DNA of 5,071 nucleotides from an uncultured Eubacterium sp. (lineage in GTDB: Bacteria; Bacillota; Clostridia; Peptostreptococcales; Anaerovoracaceae). The stretch spans positions 1-5,071 of the forward strand of contig CAJJPZ010000162.1 in NCBI GenBank assembly GCA_905193765.1, read 5' to 3'. Positions 1 to 4,705 of this stretch are shown piece after piece (position 1 is the first letter of the stretch; each line of letters begins with the position of its first letter). Under the pieces are notes generated by a model that was given only the letters and a program-made list of their open reading frames with translations, ran no database searches and was not told where the DNA came from. Both the position numbers and the translations under genes were made by a program.

Positions 1-503
1 CCTGTTTTTTCCACGAACTCAGCCGCTTCCTAAGGTACCGTGAATGTAGCATTCCTTGAGTCCACCTTGATGTTGTCCTCTATACCTGCAAGCTTGCCCA
101 GCTCAGCTTCGACTACGACGCCTTTGCTGTGAGCATATTCAACGACTTCTTTTGTGAGTTTTATATTTTCTTCAAAAGGATGTTTTGAACCGTCGATCAT
201 GACCGACGTGAATCCATCGTCTACGCATTTCTTACATATATCGAAATCTTCGCCGTGGTCCAGATGCAGTGCGATATCAAGGCCTGTATCTATGATAGCA
301 GCCTCAACGAGCTTTGTGAGATATGCAGGCTTCGCATATTTCCTTGCACCGGCAGATACCTGAAGTATGAGCGGAGCGTTCTCCTCCTGGGCAGCTTCAA
401 CGATACCCTGGATTATCTCCATGTTGTTGACATTGAATGCACCGACAGCATAATCATTCTTCAATGCTTTTTCAAACATGTCTTTTGTAGTAACTAAAGC
501 CAT
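1..503 (-). CDS. fba: Class II fructose-1,6-bisphosphate aldolase, N-terminal part, interrupted by an in-frame TAG and cut by the window edge
   Basis: This is a cytoplasmic glycolytic enzyme that reversibly splits fructose-1,6-bisphosphate into dihydroxyacetone phosphate and glyceraldehyde-3-phosphate, using a divalent metal. The first 157 codons are typical of the family: GAFNVNN at residues 21-27, HLDHGED with the catalytic Asp82 and metal-binding His83, SVMIDGSKHPFEEN near 100-113, and VEAELG with Glu132/Glu134. At 30-32 the frame meets TAG, but the same frame continues to the window edge as EAAEFVEKTG, a good match to the aldolase segment after the usual (D)P(E/Q/K) residues. The gene is therefore really one frame with a nonsense codon at position 158. 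A product ending there would lack the later metal-binding histidines and the phosphate-binding loops, so it should be inactive. The ATG at 501-503 has a strong ribosome site (AAGGAGG, 510-516, 6 nt spacing). It lies 23 nt after the preceding minus-strand gene and probably shares its transcript. The stop may be a real mutation, readthrough, or a sequence error. Confidence 0.9.
30..32 (-). other. In-frame amber (TAG) codon within fba
   Basis: The plus-strand bases cta read TAG on the coding strand. Upstream codons give ATFTVP and downstream codons, in the same frame, give EAAEFVEKTG, so homology is unbroken across the stop. The residue here is variable among class II aldolases and is commonly Glu, Gln or Lys; GAG, CAG and AAG are each one base away from TAG. 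No adjacent signal for programmed readthrough is obvious. Confidence 0.85.
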
Positions 504-509
504 AATGTG

Positions 510-516
510 CCTCCTT
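510..516 (-). promoter_or_regulatory. Ribosome binding site of fba
   Basis: AAGGAGG on the minus strand lies 6 nt before the ATG at 501-503. It is a near-perfect match to the anti-Shine-Dalgarno sequence and fixes the start. Confidence 0.8.
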
Positions 517-526
517 ATAAATAATA

Positions 527-1006
527 TTAATTGGCTATTATATTTAAAATCTCTTTATCTGACGCTTTTGTAGGGATCTTGAAATTTCCCGATTTTATTG
601 ATTTTGCTTTTCCTTTTTTCTTTATGTATCTTTCGAAATCCTTCGCGGAATCTACGACGCCTGCTTTGTAAAGCTTCCTGGCAACAGACGAAGACGTGTC
701 CGAATCCTTTATAACGATAGATATGTATCCGGAATCTGATTTTGTGCTTCCTGATTCCGATGATGACCCGTCGTCTCCTGTACTGCTCTGAGCGGCCTGC
801 CTTTCTGATGATGCCGATGATAAAACCGTTTCTTCTTCCGTTGCACTTTCGATCTGCTGCGATTCCTCCGTTTTCTCTGCAAAGACTTTGGGATAGTCCA
901 TTATCGCCCCTATACGTCCATATATGATGAATGCTGCTGCAACAAGAATTATCAGCACTATTATTATGTCATTTTTATTATAAAAAAAATCCTTGATTTT
1001 ATTCAT
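527..1006 (-). CDS. Single-pass membrane protein with a MltG/YceG-like (LysM-type) extracytoplasmic domain, catalytic domain absent
   Basis: A 159-residue protein. The start is the ATG at 1004-1006, because AAAGGAGAT lies 6 nt upstream; an in-frame ATG at 1052-1054 would add 16 residues but has no comparable site. Residues 1-13 are short and positively charged. Residues 14-31 (IIIVLIILVAAAFIIYGR) form one membrane segment. Residues 42-93 are a low-complexity linker rich in Ser, Thr, Glu and Gln, typical of a wall-spanning spacer. Residues 94-159 resemble the small domain that precedes the catalytic domain of the endolytic murein transglycosylase MltG: SVARKLYKAGVVDSAKDFERYI, then KSGNFKIPTKASDKEILNII. 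The MltG catalytic region is missing, since the protein ends right after this domain. A peptidoglycan-binding or regulatory role outside the membrane is inferred, not shown. It precedes fba by 23 nt and has its own promoter candidate. The family assignment rests on remembered motif similarity. Confidence 0.75.
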   Translation of the reverse strand: MNKIKDFFYNKNDIIIVLIILVAAAFIIYGRIGAIMDYPKVFAEKTEESQQIESATEEETVLSSASSERQAAQSSTGDDGSSSESGSTKSDSGYISIVIKDSDTSSSVARKLYKAGVVDSAKDFERYIKKKGKAKSIKSGNFKIPTKASDKEILNIIAN

Positions 1007-1011
1007 TATAA

Positions 1012-1020
1012 ATCTCCTTT
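1012..1020 (-). promoter_or_regulatory. Ribosome binding site deciding the start of the MltG-like gene
   Basis: The minus strand reads AAAGGAGAT here, about 6 nt before the ATG at 1004-1006. It favours this start over the upstream in-frame ATG at 1052-1054, which would place the ribosome site inside the coding region. Confidence 0.7.
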
Positions 1021-1044
1021 TCAAATACGTCCTATACACAATAT

Positions 1045-1073
1045 ACTTTATCATATTTCAATTACATTCTCAA
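1045..1073 (-). promoter_or_regulatory. Candidate sigma-A type promoter for the MltG-like gene and fba
   Basis: On the minus strand, TTGAGA (1068-1073, five of six matches to the -35 consensus) is followed after 17 nt by TAAAGT (1045-1050, four of six matches to the -10). A TGN extended -10 dinucleotide directly precedes the -10. Transcription would start near 1038, giving a leader of about 30 nt that includes the ribosome site. A second, weaker pairing (TTGAAA with TGTATA) overlaps it slightly downstream. Predicted only. Confidence 0.45.
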
Positions 1074-1158
1074 ATCCAAAAGGCGTATTTTTCCACATTT
1101 AAAATGAAAATTTCTTCACAATGTCAAACAAAAAATGTACTTATCACACAAAATAATG

Positions 1159-1164
1159 TATAAT
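1159..1164 (+). promoter_or_regulatory. Candidate -10 element for the RluA-family gene, implying a leaderless or near-leaderless mRNA
   Basis: A perfect TATAAT lies 7 nt before the ATG at 1172-1174, so transcription would begin at or within a base or two of the start codon. No Shine-Dalgarno sequence precedes that ATG, which fits. The -35 region (around 1136-1141, TGTACT) matches the consensus poorly, so the promoter call is tentative in this AT-rich region. Confidence 0.4.
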
Positions 1165-1171
1165 GATTATC

Positions 1172-2140
1172 ATGGTAAATGTTGTAATCGAAAAAAATGA
1201 CGCCGGACAGAGACTTGACCGGTTTATGAAAAAATATCTGCGTCGCGCGCCTCTGAGCATGATATACAAAATGATCCGCAAGGATGTGAAGGTAAACGGC
1301 AGACGTGCCAAAGAAGACAGTCTGCTGAATGAAGGTGACGAGGTGACTTTGTATATAAGCGACGAAAAGATCGCCGAACTTTCTGCACCTGCAGAGAACA
1401 GAGCCAGCTGCAGGAAGCAGTTCAGGACAGCATATGAAGATGATAACATCATCGCTGTAGTGAAGCCCAAGGGCCTGCTCACTCATGGTGATTCCAGGGA
1501 AAAGAAAAACACACTGGTGAACCAGGTATGCGGATACCTTCAGGGAAAGGGCGAATATGACCCCTCTGTGGAGAAGACTTTCTCACCTGCCCCTGCCAAC
1601 AGGCTGGACCGCAATACTACCGGGCTCATACTCTTCGGCAAGAATGCGGAAAGTCTCAGGCTGCTTACAGCTGCTATACGAAACAACGTACATGTCAGAA
1701 AATATTACCGGACTATCGTTGCAGGTATGTTCGATAAAGAGATGATCATCAGAAGTGGGTTGCTGAAAAATGAAGATCGTAATACAGTAAAGGTCACTGA
1801 CGAAGATGGGGCGAAAACTGCTGTAACGATAGTAAGGCCGGTAACAGCAAAAAACGGTTTTTCCCTCGTAGAAATCGAGCTGATCACAGGCAGGACCCAT
1901 CAGATAAGAGTCCATCTGTCAGAAAAGGGATTCCCGCTCATCGGTGATCCGAAATACGGTGATCCCGGGATCAATCGACGCATGAATAAACAGTTCAGAC
2001 TGTCAACACAGCTACTGCATGCATACAAGCTCGAGTTTTCCGACATGCCGGGGCTGCTTTCATATCTGGACGGCAAAGTGATAACAGCCGCTCCTCCGCC
2101 GGATTTCAGGCGGATACAGGAAAATCTGTTCGGCAGATGA
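1172..2140 (+). CDS. RluA-family 23S rRNA (RluC/RluD-type) pseudouridine synthase
   Basis: This cytoplasmic enzyme isomerises specific uridines to pseudouridine in structured RNA, most often 23S rRNA; the target cannot be told from sequence. From the ATG at 1172 it has 322 residues, a normal length. Residues 13-62 form an S4 RNA-binding domain (QRLDRFMKKYLRRAPLSMIYKMIRKDVKVNG). Residues 88-300 are the catalytic domain. It opens with DNIIAVVKPKGLLTH, carries the catalytic Asp146 in NRLDRNTTGL (with Asn where many members have His, as in a Firmicutes subgroup), and ends with GRTHQIRVHL at 240-249 and GDPKYGD. An ATG at 1163 would add three residues, but it overlaps the candidate -10 element and no ribosome site supports it; the 1172 start fits the TATAAT spacing. 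It is the first plus-strand gene, divergent from the MltG-like gene and 51 nt before the signal peptidase cluster, with no terminator in between. Confidence 0.93.
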   Translation: MVNVVIEKNDAGQRLDRFMKKYLRRAPLSMIYKMIRKDVKVNGRRAKEDSLLNEGDEVTLYISDEKIAELSAPAENRASCRKQFRTAYEDDNIIAVVKPKGLLTHGDSREKKNTLVNQVCGYLQGKGEYDPSVEKTFSPAPANRLDRNTTGLILFGKNAESLRLLTAAIRNNVHVRKYYRTIVAGMFDKEMIIRSGLLKNEDRNTVKVTDEDGAKTAVTIVRPVTAKNGFSLVEIELITGRTHQIRVHLSEKGFPLIGDPKYGDPGINRRMNKQFRLSTQLLHAYKLEFSDMPGLLSYLDGKVITAAPPPDFRRIQENLFGR

Positions 2141-2174
2141 TCGCATGCAGACAACACAGAGTCTCATTTACTTC

Positions 2175-2181
2175 AGGGAGG
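2175..2181 (+). promoter_or_regulatory. Ribosome binding site of the first signal peptidase paralog
   Basis: AGGGAGG lies 10 nt before the ATG at 2192. An out-of-frame ATG at 2185 sits too close to this site to be the likely start. Confidence 0.6.
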
Positions 2182-2191
2182 ATCATGTTTT

Positions 2192-2725
2192 ATGGGAGTA
2201 AGTCAGAAAAAAGGATGGAGACAGGCCAATGCGCCTTATATCATAGCAGCCACTCTGGCAGTCATAATGTTCATGCTCGTGGCGCCGGAGGTCAACGAGG
2301 GCGATGCAATGTCACCGACTATCCGTGACGGTGATTTTCTTGTGGTGTCCAAAACTTCATATTCAGCCAAACGCGGAGTACCGGAACGCGGCCAGATCGT
2401 TATCCTCGAGAAAAAAGCAGCGGAAGGCGTATCGGATGATAATCTGATAGCCCGCGTAGCCGGTCTTCCCGGGGAACACGTAGAAGTCAGAGACAACAAG
2501 GTCATGATAGACGGCAGAGAATATATAACGGAAAACGGGATAAAAGGAGGCACGGGAGATATAAATGTAAAACTGACAAAGGACGAAGTGTTCCTTTTAT
2601 GTGACAACAGGGATGAATCTGCTGACAGCAGGAACAGCAAACTTGGTGCGGTGGACATGAAGGACATAAAAGGGAATGTTCTTCTGCGCATATGGCCATT
2701 ATCAGGATTCGGAGGCATAAATTAA
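2192..2725 (+). CDS. Signal peptidase I paralog, predicted catalytically inactive (Ser to Ala, Lys to Ala)
   Basis: A 177-residue protein of the type I signal peptidase (S26, LepB/Sip) family. It has a short cytoplasmic N-terminus, one membrane anchor at about 15-33 (PYIIAATLAVIMFMLVAPE) and an extracytoplasmic domain. The box order is kept: box B EGDAMSPTIRDGD (36-48), box C RGQIVIL (66-72), box D LIARVAGLPGE (85-95), and box E CDNRDESADSR (137-147). The nucleophilic Ser of the usual SMxPT is Ala39 (GCA, 2306-2308). The general-base Lys of the usual KRV is Ala87 (GCC, 2450-2452). Both catalytic residues are thus gone while the rest of the fold signature stays, which suggests selection for a non-proteolytic role such as binding signal peptides or partnering the active enzyme. 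Ser41 lies two residues past the normal position (AMSPT) but would not be placed as the nucleophile. The TAA stop directly abuts the ATG of the next paralog, indicating co-translation. No frameshift or other sign of decay is seen. Confidence 0.9.
   Translation: MGVSQKKGWRQANAPYIIAATLAVIMFMLVAPEVNEGDAMSPTIRDGDFLVVSKTSYSAKRGVPERGQIVILEKKAAEGVSDDNLIARVAGLPGEHVEVRDNKVMIDGREYITENGIKGGTGDINVKLTKDEVFLLCDNRDESADSRNSKLGAVDMKDIKGNVLLRIWPLSGFGGIN
2711..2715 (+). promoter_or_regulatory. Ribosome binding site of the second signal peptidase gene, inside the end of the first
   Basis: GGAGG at 2711-2715, within the last codons of the upstream paralog, lies 10 nt before the ATG at 2726. Together with the zero-nucleotide gap it points to translational coupling of the two genes. 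Confidence 0.6.
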
Positions 2726-3241
2726 ATGAAGGAATTTATAAAAGATATCATCATTGCGATAATCATCGTAATAATAATAACACTGGTTATCAAACCGACT
2801 ATAGTAAAAGAAAGTTCTATGGAACCTACTCTGTATGAAAACAATTACCTTTTCGTCAACAAGCTGGCCTACAAGACCAAAGATCATCCGGATTACGGAG
2901 ACATAATAGTATTCAAATCGGTGCTTGAAAAAGATGACGGAAGCGGAAAGAAAATGCTTATAAAAAGAGTCATAGCTGTCGAAAATGATGTTATAAGCAT
3001 AAAAGACGGTCAGGTATACAGGAACGGTGAAGCTCTCGATGAACCGTATACACTTGAGGGATATACGACCGGTGATATTTCCGATCTCAAGGTACCCGAA
3101 AACCAGGTGTTCGTCATGGGCGACAACAGAAGCATAAGTCTGGACAGCAGATCTGAAGATGTCGGCACAATTTCAGAAGACAGTATAATGGGCAAGGCGT
3201 TCATAAGGCTCTTCCCGTTCGACGAGATCGGCCTTCTGTAA
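2726..3241 (+). CDS. lepB: Signal peptidase I (LepB/Sip), the active member of the cluster
   Basis: This membrane-bound serine protease removes signal peptides from exported preproteins on the outer face of the cytoplasmic membrane, using a Ser/Lys dyad. It has 171 residues, usual for the short Gram-positive type. A very hydrophobic anchor (about 7-22, DIIIAIIIVIIITLVI) follows a short N-terminus. Box B is ESSMEPTLYENNYLFVNK with nucleophile Ser31 (TCT, 2816-2818). Box C is YGDIIVFKS (57-65). Box D is LIKRVIAVENDVI with general base Lys80 (AAA, 2963-2965). Box E is MGDNRSISLDSR (131-142). The dyad is intact, unlike in the genes on either side. One oddity is that the usual GxPGD after the Lys is AVEND here, whereas both inactive neighbours keep a GxPG(D/E) there. 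The gene starts directly at the stop of the first paralog and is followed by an 84-nt gap before the third. Confidence 0.93.
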   Translation: MKEFIKDIIIAIIIVIIITLVIKPTIVKESSMEPTLYENNYLFVNKLAYKTKDHPDYGDIIVFKSVLEKDDGSGKKMLIKRVIAVENDVISIKDGQVYRNGEALDEPYTLEGYTTGDISDLKVPENQVFVMGDNRSISLDSRSEDVGTISEDSIMGKAFIRLFPFDEIGLL

Positions 3242-3325
3242 TACATACCACCGGCCGGACTGCATATGATATTTTCGGTGATAATTTTCTACATAATGTA
3301 AAATCATATATTCCCGGAGGTTCAT
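3242..3325 (+). other. Intergenic spacer between the second and third signal peptidase genes
   Basis: At 84 nt this is the longest gap within the signal peptidase cluster. It holds a self-complementary CCGGCCGG (3251-3258), a short perfect inverted repeat TACAT-A-ATGTA (3290-3300), TATAAT-like hexamers (GATAAT 3280-3285, TAAAAT 3299-3304) without a matching -35, and the ribosome site GGAGG (3316-3320) of the next gene. A weak internal promoter is possible; no intrinsic terminator is seen. Confidence 0.35.
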
Positions 3326-3820
3326 ATGCTAAAAAGTATCAGCGCCTATGTTCTGGCTTCTGCTGCAGGCGTGGCAGTGGCATTCATGCTTTCAGGTATT
3401 TTTATGGTGACAGAAGTTACAGGAACCGCCATGGAACCGGAACTTCAGGAAGGTTCGTATGTTCTGGTGGACAAACATGCGTATACCAGAGCAAGTGCTG
3501 TTCCGGATACAGGTGATGTTGTCGCAGTAAGAAACCATATATATACCGAAGACGGCGAAGGAAGTATAATAATCAGGAGAGTTGCCGGCAAGCCCGGTGA
3601 CGTGATCGAGATAAAAAATGATATACTTTATGTAAACGACAGGCCCTTTACGGATCATATGGCAGAACCTGCTCATATGGATGATATCGCAGAATACGTT
3701 TTGGGAGACGATGAAGTCTTCCTGATGAGCGATGACAGAAGGTCCGGCACAGACAGCAGGAACGAAGCCATAGGAACTGTTGAACTGAGCTCCTGTTTAG
3801 GCAAAGTGTGTTTTAAGTAA
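3326..3820 (+). CDS. Signal peptidase I paralog, predicted catalytically inactive (Ser to Ala, Lys to Arg)
   Basis: A 164-residue third member of the signal peptidase I cluster. The start ATG follows GGAGG (3316-3320) by 5 nt. The membrane anchor is about residues 5-29 (ISAYVLASAAGVAVAFMLSGIFMV). Box B reads VTGTAMEPELQEGSYVLVDK, with Ala35 (GCC, 3428-3430) where the nucleophilic Ser belongs and Glu where Thr is usual after the Pro. Box C is TGDVVAVRN (62-70). Box D is IIIRRVAGKPGDVIEI, with Arg84 (AGG, 3575-3577) in place of the catalytic Lys. Box E is degenerate, MSDDRRSGTDSR (134-145), instead of GDNR...DSR. The frame is intact and the fold signatures remain, so this is a diverged non-proteolytic paralog, not a decayed gene. 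Arg instead of Lys keeps the positive charge but cannot act as the general base. A role as a partner or a preprotein-binding factor is inferred. It ends 25 nt before smpB. Confidence 0.88.
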   Translation: MLKSISAYVLASAAGVAVAFMLSGIFMVTEVTGTAMEPELQEGSYVLVDKHAYTRASAVPDTGDVVAVRNHIYTEDGEGSIIIRRVAGKPGDVIEIKNDILYVNDRPFTDHMAEPAHMDDIAEYVLGDDEVFLMSDDRRSGTDSRNEAIGTVELSSCLGKVCFK

Positions 3821-3845
3821 AATTTAGTTTTGAGAGGATGATACT

Positions 3846-4289
3846 GTGAAAGTAGTTGCAAATAATAAAAAAGCCCGGCACGATTATTTTATCGAAGCGA
3901 CATATGAAGCCGGTATAGCACTTACCGGAACTGAGATCAAATCAGTGCGTCAAGGCAGAGTGAGTATCAAGGAAAGCTATGCTAAAATAGAAAATGAGGA
4001 AATAATCATATACGGTATGAATATCAGCCCCTATGAGCAGGGCAACAGATTCAACGTAGAACCTGTACGTCCCAGGAAACTGCTGTTACATAAGCGTGAG
4101 ATAAGGAAACTTATCGGATATACCACATTAAAAGGCTTGACTTTGGTACCGCTGAGGATGTACATTAATGACAGAGGTAAAGCAAAGCTTGAACTGGCCG
4201 TAGCCAGGGGCAAGAAGGAGTATGATAAACGTCATGATATCGCAAAGCGTGATGCAGACAGAAGGATGCAGCAGGCAATGAGGCGATAG
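3846..4289 (+). CDS. smpB: SsrA-binding protein SmpB
   Basis: SmpB binds the tRNA-like domain of tmRNA and delivers it to ribosomes stalled without a stop codon, the first step of trans-translation. Its 147 residues are typical. The N-terminus VVANNKKARHDYFIEATYEAGIALTGTEIKS (residues 3-33) is a family hallmark for the OB-fold core. NISPYEQGN (59-67) and PRKLLLHKREI (76-86) follow in order. The basic C-terminal tail from about 122 (KKEYDKRHDIAKRDADRR) is the part known to form a helix in the mRNA channel and decoding centre. The start is GTG at 3846; AGAGGAT about 8 nt upstream supports it, and the family N-terminus begins right there. The stop is TAG. Reading through it would run into the next gene, so TAG is a true stop here. 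The tmRNA partner lies about 420 nt downstream on the same strand. Confidence 0.97.
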   Translation: MKVVANNKKARHDYFIEATYEAGIALTGTEIKSVRQGRVSIKESYAKIENEEIIIYGMNISPYEQGNRFNVEPVRPRKLLLHKREIRKLIGYTTLKGLTLVPLRMYINDRGKAKLELAVARGKKEYDKRHDIAKRDADRRMQQAMRR

Positions 4290-4317
4290 CATCAGATATC
4301 GGAACAGGAGGTTCAAT

Positions 4318-4635
4318 ATGCAGGAGTTTTTAAGCAAGCTTGGAAAGACAGCCAGTACAGCTGCCAGCAGAGCCGGAAACAAAGCCGGTGAGATCATAGA
4401 AATAGGCAAACTGAAAAGCAAGGTCAGTGCTAAACAGCAGGATATAGGTACTGCTAAAAAAGAAATCGGCGCCTACTGCTACCAGCTTTTCAAAGACGGC
4501 AAGATAGAAGATCCTGCAATAAAGGAATTCTGTGAGAAGATATCCGCCTGCATCGATGAGATCGATGAACTGGAAAAGCAGATACAGGATACAAAAGAGG
4601 ACTACAGATCAAAAAATCAGGATCCCACTTTGTAG
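4318..4635 (+). CDS. Small helical/coiled-coil protein of unknown function between smpB and ssrA
   Basis: A 105-residue hypothetical protein with a convincing ribosome site (AGGAGG, 4306-4311, 6 nt before ATG). The N-terminus MQEFLSKLGKTASTAASRAGNKAGEI is Ala/Gly/Ser-rich and amphipathic. Residues 27-58 and 68-97 (IKEFCEKISACIDEIDELEKQIQDTKEDY) look like two long charged helices with coiled-coil character. No signal peptide or membrane segment is seen. It has three cysteines (54, 72, 78), not in a zinc-ribbon pattern. The arrangement recalls small Firmicutes proteins in which a similar helical part is often followed by a C-terminal zinc ribbon; that ribbon is absent here. This likeness is from memory. 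The gene lies 28 nt after smpB and before ssrA, so it is probably cotranscribed, but a role in trans-translation is only a guess. It ends in TAG. Confidence 0.8.
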   Translation: MQEFLSKLGKTASTAASRAGNKAGEIIEIGKLKSKVSAKQQDIGTAKKEIGAYCYQLFKDGKIEDPAIKEFCEKISACIDEIDELEKQIQDTKEDYRSKNQDPTL

Positions 4636-4642
4636 AATAATG

Positions 4643-4651
4643 TGTTATAAT
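4643..4651 (+). promoter_or_regulatory. Candidate extended -10 promoter of ssrA
   Basis: TGTTATAAT is a perfect extended -10 (TGN plus TATAAT at 4646-4651), starting 8 nt after the stop codon of the upstream gene. No clear -35 lies 16-18 nt upstream, which extended -10 promoters can tolerate. Transcription would start near 4658 and give a pre-tmRNA with a leader of roughly 48 nt, removed at 4706 by RNase P. Confidence 0.5.
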
Positions 4652-4665
4652 AAATCGTAAGATAT

Positions 4666-4696
4666 GTCTGCTGTACCGGATCCCGATGCAGCAGGC
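4666..4696 (+). other. Stem-loop in the ssrA leader
   Basis: CTGCTG (4668-4673) pairs with CAGCAG (4689-4694). The stem is extended outward by a T-G wobble and a G-C pair and inward by T-G and A-T pairs, with a small CGG/CCG stem possible inside. No T-run follows, so it is not an intrinsic terminator. It ends about 10 nt before the mature tmRNA 5' end. Confidence 0.45.
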
Positions 4697-4705
4697 CGAT
4701 AATAA

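Noticed and set aside
30..32. TAG in fba as evidence for a genome-wide altered genetic code or pyrrolysine coding
   Set aside because: TAG properly ends smpB, the small helical gene and the tmRNA tag frame. Class II aldolase is not a known pyrrolysine protein, and no pyl gene is in the window. A local change or error is simpler.
1124..1486. Two overlapping minus-strand frames of 112 and 120 codons
   Set aside because: They lie antisense to the start of the RluA-family gene, have no recognisable domain or ribosome site, and are explained as shadows of a well-conserved coding frame.
2236..2718. A 160-codon minus-strand open frame
   Set aside because: It is antisense to the first signal peptidase paralog, whose protein shows clear family motifs in the forward frame. 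The reverse translation is Ser/Pro-rich and resembles no family.
3249..3280. CACCG ... CGGTG as an intrinsic terminator after the active signal peptidase gene
   Set aside because: The arms are only 5 bp with a loop of about 22 nt, and no clean T-run follows directly. It is too weak to call.
2192..3820. The flanking signal peptidase copies as decaying pseudogenes
   Set aside because: Both have intact frames, good ribosome sites, membrane anchors and conserved boxes of normal length. Specific double loss of the dyad with retention of the rest fits a changed function better than decay.
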